From NCBI RefSeq assembly GCF_020329435.1, contig NZ_JAGKJK010000029.1, positions 1 to 44,494 on the forward strand: a stretch of 44,494 nucleotides of DNA. The letters are read 5' to 3'. A program made the position numbers and the translations under genes. Source of the stretch: Bradyrhizobium hereditatis (GTDB lineage Bacteria > Pseudomonadota > Alphaproteobacteria > Rhizobiales > Xanthobacteraceae). Positions 1 through 9,784 of the stretch are shown here, in pieces (position 1 is the stretch's first letter; every line of letters begins with the position of its first letter). The notes beneath the pieces were generated by a model that worked only from the letters and a program-made list of their open reading frames with translations, was not told where the DNA came from and ran no database searches.

Positions 1-973
1 AGGTCTGGCGGGCCGAGATTGTCTTGTTGAGCGTGGACGGGTTCGGCATGCAGCGGACCGGCAAGTCCAAGACCTGCGTCTGGCGCTGGCAGGAACGTTT
101 CATGCAGGAGGGGTTTCGAGGGCCTGCTGCGCGACAAGACACGTCCCTCGCGCATTCCGCCGCTCGGAGCGGACGTTGCAGCCCGCGTAGTGGCTCTCAC
201 GCAGGCGCCCGTCGAAGCCACGCACTGGACCGCGACCTTGATGGTTAAGAAGGCCGGCATCAGCGCCAGCTCGGTGCAGCGCATCTGGCGGGCGCACGGG
301 CTGCAACCGCATCGTATCCGGCAGTTCAAGCTCTCGAACGATCCCAACTTCGTCGAGAAGCTGCATGACGTGGTGGGGCTTTATGTCGATCCGCCCGACC
401 ATGCCATCGTGCTCTCGGTCGACGAGAAGAGCCAAATCCAGGCGCTCGACCGCACCCAACCGGGCCTGCCCCTCAAGAAGGGGCGCGCCGCCACCATGAC
501 CCACGACTACAAGCGCAACGGCACGACCCTGTTTGCCGCCTTCGACGTGCTCGAAGGCAAGGTCATCGGACGCTGTATGCAGAAGCGCCGGCATCAGGAG
601 TTCATTCGCTTCCTCAATCAGATCGAGGCTCAAGTCCCCGCCAAAAGGGCCGTCCACGTCATCCTCGACAATTATGCGACCCATAAGCACCTGAAGGTCC
701 GCAAATGGCTCGATCGCCATCCGCGTTTCACCTTCCACTTCACCCCCCACCTCGTCCTCGTGGCTCAATGCCGTCGAAGGCTTCTTTGCCAAACTCTCCA
801 AACGGCGCCTCAAACGCGGCGTCTTCCGATCAGTCCGCGAACTCAAGGCCGCCATCAACCGCTTCCTCGACGAAACTAACAACGATCCAAAGCCCTTCAC
901 TTGGACCGCAGATCCAGACAAAATCGTGGCCACCGTCAAACGAGGGCACCAATTGTTAGATTCGATCCACTAG
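1..973 (+). pseudogene. IS630-family transposase, frameshifted and cut by the window edge
   Basis: This is a DDE transposase relic whose N-terminus lies before base 1. The reading begins in frame 3 with a helix-turn-helix region (SKTCVWRWQERF). It shifts frame near base 113, runs as the catalytic core from about 190, and shifts again in a C-run near 740. The tail then reads to a TAG at 971-973. Catalytic blocks visible are VLSVDEKSQIQALDR (first Asp), VILDNYATHK (second Asp) and NAVEGFFAKL (Glu, only after correcting the second shift). The order and spacing fit the IS630/Tc1 superfamily. The segment before RRTGKSK also seems a few codons short. With two frameshifts it should not make active transposase. 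Terminal repeats were not identified, so the element boundaries are unknown. Confidence 0.9.
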
Positions 974-1008
974 GATGGCAGTCGGGCGCGGCCGCTAACT
1001 CCTGCCCG

Positions 1009-1345
1009 CGCGTGATCCTTGCCGCGAGCGGTGGATCGGCGCTCGAATGGTACGACTTCTTCCTCTACGGTATAGTCGCTGCGCTGCTGTTTCGGTTCCC
1101 TGTTGTCGTTCCTCACCTTCGGCATTGGCTTCGTAGTGCGGCCGTTTCGACGAATCGCTGTTCGTAGTTTTGGGGGATCGCTACGGCTGCAAACCGGTGC
1201 CGGTCACGACCCGGTGCTGGTCATCCGTTACACCATATGTGCTACCGCCTGCACCCGGGCCGCGATCTGGATCGGACCGAAGACCTGTCAGGACGACAGC
1301 CTCCGACACTGCGCGGGTGGCGGGCTGCCGGCGGTCATGCCGGCG
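1009..1345 (+). pseudogene. MFS transporter relic (metabolite:H+ symporter type)
   Basis: Only N-terminal pieces of a major facilitator protein remain. The first piece reads GGSALEWYDFFLYG, the typical first transmembrane segment of MHS-type sugar/organic-acid:proton symporters. After a frameshift near 1100 comes SFLTFGIGFVVRPF, the second transmembrane segment. After another shift comes GDRYGCKP, matching the family motif GDRxGRK between helices 2 and 3. Nothing recognisable follows helix 3, so roughly three quarters of the protein is gone. It sits just upstream of a sugar-phosphate isomerase relic on the same strand, which suggests an old uptake-plus-catabolism operon. Relic status is clear; the substrate cannot be known. 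Confidence 0.6.
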
Positions 1346-1357
1346 CGAGCCTGATCG

Positions 1358-2185
1358 ATGGTGCAACAACTGCGCGTCCTGCAGTCGCTCTGGGCGATGG
1401 AGCGGCGGCTGGCCGATGCTCCGGAATGGCCCTTGCAGACCCAGCTCGCGATGATCCACGATGCCGGGTTTGACGGCGCTGGCGTGCGCTTCGTCGATCC
1501 CGACTTCGCGACTGAGGCGACAAGCTTCCTGAGATCGCACGGCATGATCTGGCAGGCGCAGTGCTATCCGAAGACTGTCGATGAATTAAAGCCGGTGCTC
1601 GAGGCGGCTTGGCGCTGATCACGTCAACCTGCAGCCGGATATTCGTCCGCAGCGGCTGGAGGCTTGTATTCCCCTACTTGAAGGCTGGCGGCGGCTGGCG
1701 GAAGAGGCCGGTGTGGCGGTGCACGTCGAGACCCATCGCGACCGCATGACGACCGATCTGTTCTTCACCCTCCAGCTTCTCGATTGCTTCCTGCGGCTGA
1801 CAGCTGATCTCTCGCATTATGTGGTCGGCCGAGAATTCGCCTGGCCAGTCGATGACACCAACCACGCGCTGATCCACCGCATTCCCGACAATGCTTGGGG
1901 CATTCATGGCCGGATTGGGAGTCGCGAGCAGGTGCAGGTCTCGCTTGGCTTTCCGCAGCACAAGCACTGGGTGTCTCTGTTCATGCGGTGGTGGGAATAG
2001 GGGATGCACTCCTGGAAGCGGCGCGCCGCACCGGACGCGACTCTCACTTTCCTCTGTGAACTGGGGCCGCCACCTTACGCCATCACAGGTCCAGACGGCC
2101 AAGAGCTTCCGATCGTTGGCAGGACGCGCTGGTCATGAAAAACATGATCCGGGCCTTGTGGGACCGGATCGCTGAAGAGCCGTGA
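1358..2185 (+). pseudogene. Sugar phosphate isomerase/epimerase (TIM barrel) relic
   Basis: A near full-length xylose-isomerase-like TIM-barrel protein is readable across disruptions. It starts at ATG 1358 (VLQSLWAMERRLADAPEW), runs through AMIHDAGFDGAGVRFVDPDF and shifts frame near 1609. It continues with HVNLQPDIRP and VHVETHRDRMT, the region holding a typical metal-binding Glu. A TAG at 1998-2000 interrupts MRWWE, the frame stays open after it (MHSWKRRAAPD), and another shift near 2100 leads to the end ALWDRIAEEP at 2185. Such enzymes act on inositol- or sugar-type substrates in the cytoplasm. Together with the MFS relic upstream and the Moc-like oxygenase genes downstream it suggests inositol/rhizopine-type catabolism; that link is inference. 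Confidence 0.72.
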
Positions 2186-2498
2186 ACCGAACGGGCACTC
2201 AATTGCGTGCTCTCGTTCGCGATCATGCCTGCAAAACTCCAAATAACGCGCCAAATCGGGGCGCCCGCTGATCCTTTGTAGATGCGTGCTCGAAAAGAAA
2301 ACAAACAGCTCAGTGCCTGAATGGAAACTTCCGTTATCGAGTATTCCGGCGGTTGGGTTGCAGCTAGCATCAGATCACCGGGACTAGTTCGGCTGTCGAC
2401 GAGCAAGAGTGGCCTCATAGCGCGCTCTCCAGAGCCAGTTCAGTCCGGGCATGCGCGAGAACGTCGCGTTCCCGGAAACAGTCGAATGTCCGGTATTG
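2186..2498. other. Gap without a recognisable gene
   Basis: These 313 bases lie between the isomerase relic and the left end of the IS1182-like element. No open frame in either direction gave a product I recognise, and no clear terminator or promoter was seen. Confidence 0.5.
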
Positions 2499-3993
2499 GC
2501 GGATTGTGTTGAAGAAGTACCGAATGTGCCGTTAGGGATGGCGCGGAGAAGCGAGGCGTGCGCAGGCTTACCAGCGCTTAAGCGCGCTGGAGCGTGGGCA
2601 GCGGGATCAGCTTTGCCAGTTTCCGGAGTTTCTGGGCCGTGGCAGCCAGAAGGAACTCGTCTCGAGCGCCCAACGGGCCTCTCAGGCTGAGACGGTCGAG
2701 GCGCAGGATGCGCTTGAGGTGCGCGAAGAGCATCTCAATCTTCTTCCGTTCGCACCGGGACCTGACATAGGCATCAGTCTTGGCGATTTCGCGCGCAACG
2801 TCTCGAGCCTTTTCGTGGACTGAACGTGGGATCTTGCGAGCGGGCACCTTCGGACAGCAACGTGGCTTAAGCTCGCAGGCGTCGCAACCATGTTTGATGG
2901 CGCGATAAAGCAGTGTTGCTCCATCATTCACCAGGGTCCCCGTGGAAGTCAGCACCTTGCCTGCCGGGCAGATATAAACGTCGCATTGTTGATCGTAGGC
3001 GAAGTCTTCGCGTCAGAACATCCCATCCGCGCGGGCCGACTTGTCGAACACCGGAATGTGCGGCTCGATCCCCCGCTCGTTGACTAGCCATCCCAGCATC
3101 TCCGCCGAGCCATAGGCGGTATCGGTGGCCAGGCGCTCGGGACAGAGCTCAAGGCGCTCCGCTCGATCATTGTACGTGCCGCGCCGACCTCGGCCTGCCA
3201 GGATCGCTCGCGTCGCCTCGACGTCAACGATGATCGCGACCTTCAGGTCGATGAGGTAGTTGTTGGCGTAGGCGAAGAAGCATGTCCTTTGTGAGCGCCG
3301 GTCCATTGCGCGGCCAGATCCGATTTCGAGATGAACTTCGGTACCGTTTCGCTCGCCGCGCCCAAGGCAGCCTCATCCAGGGTGTCGAGATATTCCCGGA
3401 CGGGTCGGCGCGTCCTGGCAATGGCCTCCCAATCAACCTCATCAACCCGGCGACAGAACGCTGCTTGTTGGCATCAGCGGCAATCAGGCTGGCATTGACC
3501 GCAAAAGCGGCCCCGTCGACCAACCCTTCTGCCACGCAGCGCCGAACCACGGTCTCGAACAACTTGCGCAGCAGATCGCAATCGCGGAAGCGGCCATGCC
3601 TATTTTTGGAGAAAGTCGAGTGGTCCGGCACCTCGCCGCCAAGCCCGAGCCGACAGAACCAACGGTAAGGCAAGGTTCAGGTGCACCTCCTCGCACAGCC
3701 GTCGTTCGGAACGAATGCCGTAGCAGTAGCCAACCAGCAGCATCCGGACGAGCAGTTCGGGATCAATCGAAGGCCGGCCAGTCGAGCTGTAAAATGGCGC
3801 CAGGTGCCGCCGGACGTCGGACAAATCGGCGAACCGGTCGATCGCCCTCAGCAAGTGAGTGGCGGGAACATGTCGTTCAAGCGAGAACTCGTAGAACGGC
3901 GCCGCCTGCATCGATTCAAGTCTCCACCCACACGGGGGAATGAATCAGCGATCCCCTTCGGCTTCAACAGGGGTCTTTTCAACACAATCGGCG
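2499..3993 (-). mobile_element. IS1182-like (IS5 superfamily) insertion element, degenerate
   Basis: The element is bounded by imperfect inverted repeats. The left end near 2499-2521 contains GGATTGTGTTGAAGAAG. The right end near 3972-3993 contains the reverse complement of GATTGTGTTGAAAAG. The enclosed length of about 1.5 kb and the single minus-strand transposase fit the IS1182 group. No convincing target duplication was identified. The transposase is broken, so the copy is inactive unless helped in trans. Confidence 0.7.
2578..3911 (-). pseudogene. IS1182-type transposase, disrupted
   Basis: Read on the minus strand from 3911, the start SLERHVPATHLLRAIDRF and the block GRPSIDPELLVRMLLVGYCY are the DUF772-type N-terminal domain of IS5/IS1182 transposases. 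The frame shifts near 3670 (then PDHSTFSKNRHGRF) and again near 3300. The core ATDTAYGSAEMLGWL carries the second catalytic Asp. A TGA near 3013 interrupts the same frame, which then continues through a Cys-rich stretch (CDACELKPRCCPK) to the C-terminal motif FAHLKRILRLDRLSLRG. Two frameshifts and one internal stop make it a pseudogene. Its length, about 445 codons when repaired, is normal for the group. Confidence 0.88.
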
Positions 3994-4436
3994 CTTCGCT
4001 GACGTCAGACCGCGCGACAGTAACACGCGATTTCGTTGCGGCAGCAGACTCTGTTATCTAGGGCATGTGTTTCGAATTCCGCGGTGACGTATGGCGTCTC
4101 TCCGCGGCTACCGGGTCTCTGCAGAATTCAATATCCCGCCTGCGCGGATGCTTGCGCGCCGTTGAGCGTCGCCTGTTCTCTTGCTGACTGGCCAAGACCG
4201 ATTCAACATCTTCCGCGCGCCGCAGTGTTAGCGGGATGCGGGTCGCGAGTGTACGAAGAACGTCCACTCGCTTTCGAAATCTGCAACGCGACCCAAGCCT
4301 TCTATTTGGGACTGCAGCGTGGGCAAGATGCTTGGAAGAAGGATTCGGAACGCAAGGGCAAACGGAAGCGTAAAGGCAAGAGCCTACCCGAATCGCCGGT
4401 CGCGTGACCGAGACGTTCACGCCATCGAACTTTTGA
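3994..4436. other. Gap without a recognisable gene
   Basis: This stretch lies between the IS1182-like element and the dispersed repeat. Frames of 120-140 codons exist on both strands, but none resembles a known family. One plus-strand tail is strongly basic and low in complexity (KGKRKRKGK near 4360-4385). I see no promoter or RNA gene I can defend. Confidence 0.45.
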
Positions 4437-4624
4437 TTCAGGACACTAGGCTGGAATCGAATTGCGGTACTTTGACCGCGCAAAGGCAAGAAGTTGGCGC
4501 TGATTACTCCGGGCGAGTGCTTATAGGCCCTGTCAGCTGGAATCCGTCGAGGAAAAGCCTTCGAACGCAGAACTTAATCGACGACACGGTTCATTTGCAC
4601 GAAATAAGATCGAGATTCACGATC
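4437..4624 (+). repeat. Dispersed repeat, copy 1
   Basis: This segment matches 27497-27678 in the same orientation. It starts at TTCAGGACA, and the conserved core runs from CCGCGCAAAGGCAAG (4476) to GAGATTCACGATC (4624). Most of the core is identical by eye, including GTTGGCGCTGATTACTCC and CCTTCGAACGCAGAAC. It contains no long open frame common to both copies. Copy 1 ends 43 bases before the start of the membrane hydroxylase gene. Its origin is unknown; it could be a relic of a mobile-element end. Confidence 0.75.
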
Positions 4625-4667
4625 TGATTGGCGTCACCTGCGCGCCGATCAAGGCTGCCGCAACGCA

Positions 4668-5696
4668 TTGGAGAGCCGCGTGGACGAAACCCTATATGGC
4701 ACCCGTGACAAAAGGGGGAACTGGACGCCCAACAAAAGGCCAACGCGCCCTCCCGTCTTCGTCTGGCCAGTCCAGCCGAAGCGATTCCTGCTCTGGCTGT
4801 TCGGCTATCCTGGGTATCTGTGGCCCTGGACTACGGTCTTTGTCGCGGTCTCGCTCGTCGCGTGGATCTATCTGACACCTTCACTGAGTACGATGCGGGA
4901 TGTCGGCGCCGGCTGGGTAATACTCATCCTCATCCGCAACGCGGCGCTGGCAATTCTCGTCTATGGCAGCCTCCATACGGTGCTGTACATCCAGCGGCGC
5001 CAGCAGACCGACTTCAAGTACAATGCCAAATGGCCCGACACGGACAATTCGGTGTTCGTGTTCGGAAGCCAGACCGCCGAGAATGTATTCTGGACGATGT
5101 GCAGCGGCGTGCCGGTGTGGACGGCCTATGAGGTATTCACTTGGTGGATGTTCGCCAATGGCTACATCCCTTATGTCGATCTTCGACAACATCCGGTCTA
5201 TTTCATCGCTCTGTTGCTGCTCGTGCCGATGTGGGCGTCGTTGCACTTCTATTTGATCCACCGCCTGATCCATCTCCGACCGCTCTACCACATCATCCAC
5301 AAGGTCCATCACAAGAACGTTAATCCGGGTCCTTGGTCCGGCCTGTCGATGCACACGTATGAGCACATCATCTACTTCTCCGGCGTGCTGATCTATTTGG
5401 TCGTGCCCTCGCATCCGCTGCACGCAATGCTCTGGCTTATGATTCAGGCGCTGCTACCGGCGCGGGGCCATCTAGGATTCGACCGGATCGTGACGGACAA
5501 CGAGAAGTTCATCGACACTGATGGCTACAATCATTACCTGCACCACAAGTACTTTGAGGTAAACTATGGCGACCGTCTGATCCCGTTAGACGAGTGGCTC
5601 GGCACGGCGCATGATGGTTCGCCGGAGGCCGACGAGGCGATGTACAAGCGGATGAAGGCTAAGAAGTACTCGCGCCCAGTCTCGCATTATCATTAG
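4668..5696 (+). CDS. Sterol desaturase/fatty acid hydroxylase family membrane oxygenase (MocD-like)
   Basis: This is an intact 342-residue integral membrane di-iron hydroxylase. The start is a TTG; no in-frame ATG lies upstream. Hydrophobic segments occupy about residues 40-65, 75-105, 170-190 and 235-260. The histidine clusters that bind two irons are present in family order: HFYLIHRLIH near 185, HKVHHKN near 208, HTYEH near 223 and HYLHHKYF near 285. The family hydroxylates or demethylates substrates with O2 and electrons from ferredoxin. A Rieske ferredoxin and a ferredoxin reductase follow on the same strand, giving a complete oxygenase system. This trio resembles MocD/E/F, which Sinorhizobium needs to use methylated rhizopine. 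The substrate here is unproven. Confidence 0.88.
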   Translation: MESRVDETLYGTRDKRGNWTPNKRPTRPPVFVWPVQPKRFLLWLFGYPGYLWPWTTVFVAVSLVAWIYLTPSLSTMRDVGAGWVILILIRNAALAILVYGSLHTVLYIQRRQQTDFKYNAKWPDTDNSVFVFGSQTAENVFWTMCSGVPVWTAYEVFTWWMFANGYIPYVDLRQHPVYFIALLLLVPMWASLHFYLIHRLIHLRPLYHIIHKVHHKNVNPGPWSGLSMHTYEHIIYFSGVLIYLVVPSHPLHAMLWLMIQALLPARGHLGFDRIVTDNEKFIDTDGYNHYLHHKYFEVNYGDRLIPLDEWLGTAHDGSPEADEAMYKRMKAKKYSRPVSHYH

Positions 5697-5845
5697 AAGG
5701 CGGGTTGGTATATGCGCTTTCATTCCGCATGCGCTGAGTGCACGCCGACAGCTGGCTTTCTGCCGAGGGCAGCGCTAGGTGTGGCCGTAGATCATGCCTC
5801 ACCATCGACGCGGACGCCATCAGGCCTAAATCAGAGGACGGCACA

Positions 5846-6166
5846 TTGACTACCGCAGGAGAGTGGGTGGCGGCGTGCGCGCTCGATGCATTGGAGTCCG
5901 AAGAGACACTTCGCTTCGACCACGAAGGGCGCACATTTGTGATTACTCGCTCGCCGGAAGGCGACTACTTTGCGATCGACGGCCACTGTTCCCACGAGAA
6001 GGTCCATCTCGCAGATGGCGTCGTCGATGGCTACATTATCGAATGCCCTAAGCACTTCGGAACGTTCGATTACCGAACCGGCGAGTCACAGGCGCCGCCG
6101 GCATGCATCGACCTGCGCAGCTATGAGGTCAAGGTCGAGGGCAACACTGTCTTTATTAAGATCTGA
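5846..6166 (+). CDS. mocE: MocE-family Rieske [2Fe-2S] ferredoxin
   Basis: This small soluble ferredoxin of about 106 residues should carry electrons to the upstream hydroxylase. The Rieske ligands are visible as CSHEKVHLADG and ECPKHFGTFDYRTGE, that is C-x-H followed by C-x2-H. The HEKVHLADG wording is characteristic of the MocE subgroup. I chose TTG 5846 because CAGAGG lies at a good distance upstream and the family start (EWVAACALD) follows directly. A longer frame opens at 5738, but its extra 36 residues look unstructured. It lies about 150 bases after the hydroxylase gene and is likely co-transcribed. The ligands are complete and there are no internal breaks. Confidence 0.88.
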   Translation: MTTAGEWVAACALDALESEETLRFDHEGRTFVITRSPEGDYFAIDGHCSHEKVHLADGVVDGYIIECPKHFGTFDYRTGESQAPPACIDLRSYEVKVEGNTVFIKI

Positions 6167-6190
6167 ACCGGCCAGAGCGGGGGACAGCAT

Positions 6191-6486
6191 TGTGGCGAAG
6201 CAAGGCCTGATTGTACTGCAGCCACTCTGGGCGATGGAACGGTGGACCGCATCGAGCGCCCCATCAAACATAACCTGACGATGATCAATAGAGCCGGATC
6301 TGACGACAGCAGCATGTCACGCGTCGATCCCGCGCGCGTCGCCCTGATCGCGCGCGCCCTGTCCGGCACTGGGCTGGTATTGCTACTGAAAGGCTGGATC
6401 AGGGTGGCACAGAACGCTGGTGGGCCGATCTACTTCGATGTGCACGCGGGATTCGAGGCGCTACCTCTCGAACATGGTTCGGTCGT
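6191..6486 (+). pseudogene. N-terminal relic of a second sugar phosphate isomerase
   Basis: Between the ferredoxin and reductase genes lies a decayed paralogue of the isomerase at 1358-2185. It begins at about GTG 6191 with LIVLQPLWAMER, matching the other gene's VLQSLWAMER. After a shift near 6242 it reads NLTMINRAGSDDSSMSRVDP, aligning with the other copy's AMIHDAGFDGAGVRFVDP. Similarity fades after about residue 65, so most of the barrel is gone. It therefore marks an ancestral gene order of ferredoxin, isomerase, reductase. The remaining 80 codons up to the reductase start cannot be assigned. Confidence 0.55.
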
Positions 6487-7722
6487 TTGAGCGACGAACG
6501 CGCAATGGTTATCGTGGGGGCGGGCGAGGCCGGAACGGCCGCAGCCGTTGCCCTGCGCGAGTGCGGCTGGCGGGGGCCAGTCATCCTGATCGGCAACGAA
6601 GTCATGTTGCCATATGAGCGACCGCCGCTGTCTAAGGCGATCCTGGTCGAGGAGATGAATCCTGGACCCAAGCTTCTCGTCACTCCCGAGCGCCTGGCAG
6701 AGTTGGCAATCGATTATCTCCAAGGACGGAATGTCGAATGGATAGATCGCGCGGCACACACCGTCACCCTCTCCGACGGGGCACAGCTGGCCTACGAACG
6801 ACTATTGCTGACCACCGGCGCCCGCCCTCGAAAATTGAGCGTTCCGGTCGCGCCGGAAAGCAGAATAGCGACGCTGCGCACATATGCGGACGCGTTGGCT
6901 ATTCGCCAAATCATTAGGCGAGGGTGCGAGGTGGTCGTCATTGGCGGCGGCTTTATCGGGCTCGAAGTTGCCGCGAGTGCGGTGTCGAGAGGCGCTTCGG
7001 TGACTGTGGTCGAGGCGGGCCCGCGTCTGCTGACGCGGGCAGTCCCAGCGCCCGTGGCCGAACTCATCAGGGCCAAGCACGAGCGTGCGGGCGTGCGCAT
7101 CGAGAGCGGGGCCATGGTCGAGGGTATCGACGCGCATGAAGGACGCTCCAAGGTCGTGCTGGCAGACGGCCGCACGCACCTCGCCGATCTGGTGCTCGTT
7201 GGGATCGGCGTCGTGCCAAACGTCGAACTCGCGCAAGCGGCTGGATTGGCCGTCGACAACGGCATCGCGCTGGATGAGACGCTGACTACCTCGGATCCGC
7301 ACGTCTTCGCGGCAGGCGACTGCTGTTCGTTCCCGCATCGCCTCTACGGCGCGCGGATGAGGCTGGAGGCATGGCGCAACGCGTGGCAACAGGGTGCGGC
7401 GGCCGCAGCCAACATGCTGGGTGCGAACCGCCCCTACGAGAACGTCCCGTGGTTTTGGTCAGATCAATACGACGAGACGCTCCAAATCGCCGGTCTCTGT
7501 CGTGAAGAGAACGTCCCGGTAGCCAGGAACCTTGGCGCGAAGGGCCACCTCTTCTTTTACCTGGCCGCCGATGGACGCCTGGTCGCCGCATGCGCCTTCG
7601 GCAGCCTGGGTGCGATCGCCAAGGAAATACGTTTAGCCGAGATAATGATCGTCAGAGGGCTTGCTCCCAAGGCTGAGGCGCTCGCAAATCCGGCGGTTAA
7701 TATCAAATCTCTATTGATTTAG
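6487..7722 (+). CDS. FAD-dependent ferredoxin reductase (MocF-like)
   Basis: This intact flavoprotein of 411 residues should pass electrons from NAD(P)H to the Rieske ferredoxin upstream. The N-terminal FAD dinucleotide fold is seen as VIVGAGEAGTAAA (about residues 8-20). The active region LPYERPPLSK lies near 42, the NAD(P) fold VVVIGGGFIGLEVAAS near 148, and the second FAD motif TSDPHVFAAGDCCSF near 268. The C-terminal reductase domain includes WFWSDQYDETLQIAG. Length and domain order match rubredoxin/ferredoxin reductases of ring- and membrane-oxygenase systems. The start is TTG, as for the two upstream genes. It completes a hydroxylase-ferredoxin-reductase set. Confidence 0.88.
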   Translation: MSDERAMVIVGAGEAGTAAAVALRECGWRGPVILIGNEVMLPYERPPLSKAILVEEMNPGPKLLVTPERLAELAIDYLQGRNVEWIDRAAHTVTLSDGAQLAYERLLLTTGARPRKLSVPVAPESRIATLRTYADALAIRQIIRRGCEVVVIGGGFIGLEVAASAVSRGASVTVVEAGPRLLTRAVPAPVAELIRAKHERAGVRIESGAMVEGIDAHEGRSKVVLADGRTHLADLVLVGIGVVPNVELAQAAGLAVDNGIALDETLTTSDPHVFAAGDCCSFPHRLYGARMRLEAWRNAWQQGAAAAANMLGANRPYENVPWFWSDQYDETLQIAGLCREENVPVARNLGAKGHLFFYLAADGRLVAACAFGSLGAIAKEIRLAEIMIVRGLAPKAEALANPAVNIKSLLI

Positions 7723-7894
7723 CATCGAGTCTTCCGTTGCGTAGGCGGGAGCGACAAAGAATTCCTTCGCTGGCTTGAAGCAACGCTGTGCGCGGCTTCA
7801 TGAAACCTCAAAATCGTCGTGGACATGGTTTGCGCCCTGATCGGTTCCTTGAAGGCGTCCAGTGAGTGAATAGTTTTGTACATCAACGCCGAAT

Positions 7895-8588
7895 TTGCGG
7901 CTCTGTGCGGAAACTGTAGTCCATGGATTGGAACGGGTTCGGATATTCCTGGAAGTGTCGGCCCGAGCTGGGCAGATCCTCGAAGCAGCAAAGCAGTTGC
8001 GGCTGAACCATGCGACTGTTGCTCGCCAACTCGCCGCGTTGGAGGAGAGTCTTATTGTCAAGCTGCTAGAGCGTCACTCCGCTCGTTGCGCGCTCACGGT
8101 GGCAGGCGAGGACCTGATCGCGTCGGCTGAACGCGCCGAGAGCGAGTTTCTCAAAGTAGGCCCAAGCATCGCAAGCGACCACCGAAGCGACCGACTGGCA
8201 CGGTGCGCCTCGGGGCATCGGATGGCTAAGGAAGCGACTTTCTCGTCGACCGCTTGGGAGCGCTGGCGGCCAAACATCCAGGACTCATCGTTCATCTCGT
8301 GCCGCTTCCCTGCACGTTTTCGTTGTCAGGCAGAGAGGCGGATACTGCGACTATCCTCGATCGGCCGAAGTGGGGACGGCTGATCCTTCCAAATTGACCG
8401 ACCACACACTCAGCATCTATGCGTCTGAGACCTATGCCACGAAGATCCGGTCCGCAATCAAGCCGAGCTGGGGGGCGGGTTCGTCACACATCTCGAAGAT
8501 TTCGTGTACAGCTGGGCGCTGGACTAAGCTGGCATCCCTTTCCAAGGCAACGATGCTTAAGATGCAATCTCAACGCAGAGCTGCTTAA
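7895..8588 (+). pseudogene. LysR-family transcriptional regulator, degenerate
   Basis: The N-terminal winged helix-turn-helix is readable: LERVRIFLEVSARAGQILEA, then LNHATVARQLAALEESL with the LysR recognition helix, and KLLERHSARCALTVAGEDLI. Beyond residue 95 the substrate-binding domain is scrambled by several shifts. Pieces such as VDRLGAL, DRPKWGRLIL and TDHTLSIYASETYATKI can still be matched in different frames. The gene ends around 8588, overlapping the 3' end of the convergent reductase relic. It lies just downstream of the MocDEF-like set and could once have regulated it. It cannot make an effector-binding regulator now. Confidence 0.75.
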
Positions 8589-9784
8589 ATGGAAGCGACG
8601 CGTCGAGTAGTCGCTCCCGCGTTATTGGACGGTTCGCTTCGATGAGTCGACGCAGCGGCGTTACCTCACGTCCGTTGTCTAGGAGAATGGCCTTGGAGGC
8701 GTCCATCGGGGTCGATACCCAGTGCTGCTAAGCGGCCCTCGGAGTTCTCACGCTCGAGCCACTCCAGTCCCACGCCACAGTCCCCTAAGATCTGGATGTT
8801 ATGCTTTGTATTGGTCGGTCCAATGCCAAGATAGCTCGACATAAGGCTTGTCGACCCCGCAGACTGCATGCGCCACCAGCGATTGGCTGGTACTGTGCGA
8901 CCTACCAGGTCTCAAACCGCTTTTAGTGGCCGCCTGACTGGGGGACACGAGCGACTTCCCCGGCTGCGAAGATCGATGCCATCGAGGTGCGCTCACACTC
9001 GTCAGCGAGAATGCCGTCCTGTACGGCAATGCCCGCTTCGCGCGCGAGCTCGGTATTAGGAACAGCACTAATGGCAACGAGAAGGACGTCGACTTCAAGT
9101 TCGTCCCCATCCGTAGCGATGCGCAAGCAATGCCGCTCCGGTCTTACATCGCGTACTGGGCAGGCCAACCGGATCCGAACGCCGGCAGCCGATACCAGCT
9201 CTCTATGCGAGCGCCAATCATGGACGGCACCCATCGTGCCATGACGCGCTCCGACATCTCCAGCACCGTGACGCAACAGCCTAGTTTCGTCGCAGCAGCG
9301 GCAACCTCAAGCCCAATAAGGCCCCCCATAACAGCTAGACGCGCCCCCGGCCGGAGTCGTCCCCTCAGAGCTCGGGCATCGGCAAGGCTGCGGAATGTGA
9401 GCACGCGTGGATTATGCGCGCTAGCGAGAGGCAGCGTGCGCGCGCTCGCGCGCCGGTAGCGATAACTAACGAATCGTATGGGATGAGATCACCAGCCTGC
9501 GTTTCGACATGCGCCGCCTGGACATTGAGTCGAGCTATACGGGTGCCGAGACGAAGGTCAATGCGCTGCTTTACGAAGGCATCGTGGGTACGTTGCATCA
9601 GCCCACGAGGCCGCTCTTCGCCGAGCAGAAGTTCCTTCGAGAGCGGCGGCCGATCGTTAGGCAGTTCGTCTTCGTTGCCGATGAGCAAGATATTTCGCTC
9701 GCAATCAAGGCGACCTAACAGCTCGGCCGTACGGCGACCGGATTGGCCGGCCCCGACTATTAGGGTGCGTGTGTCACAGATCAA
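8557..9784 (-). pseudogene. Second FAD-dependent ferredoxin reductase, frameshifted
   Basis: Read from TTG 9784 on the minus strand, the protein begins TLIVGAGQSGRRTAELLGRL (FAD fold) and NDRPPLSKELLLGEE. After a shift near 9400 it continues as LAVMGGLIGLEVAAAATKLG (NAD(P) fold). Another shift near 9210 leads to ILADECERTSMASIFAAGEV, the second FAD motif. Later pieces are LSWHWTDQYK and HNIQILGDCGVGLEWLE, with a tail in about 8557-8680. All domains are represented, but at least three shifts break it. Its start overlaps the stop of the Rieske relic upstream by 11 bases, a tight operon arrangement. It is a paralogue of the intact reductase at 6487-7722. Confidence 0.82.

Noticed and set aside
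100..939. Minus-strand frame of 279 codons
   Set aside because: Shadow of the IS630 transposase; the plus strand carries the catalytic motifs.
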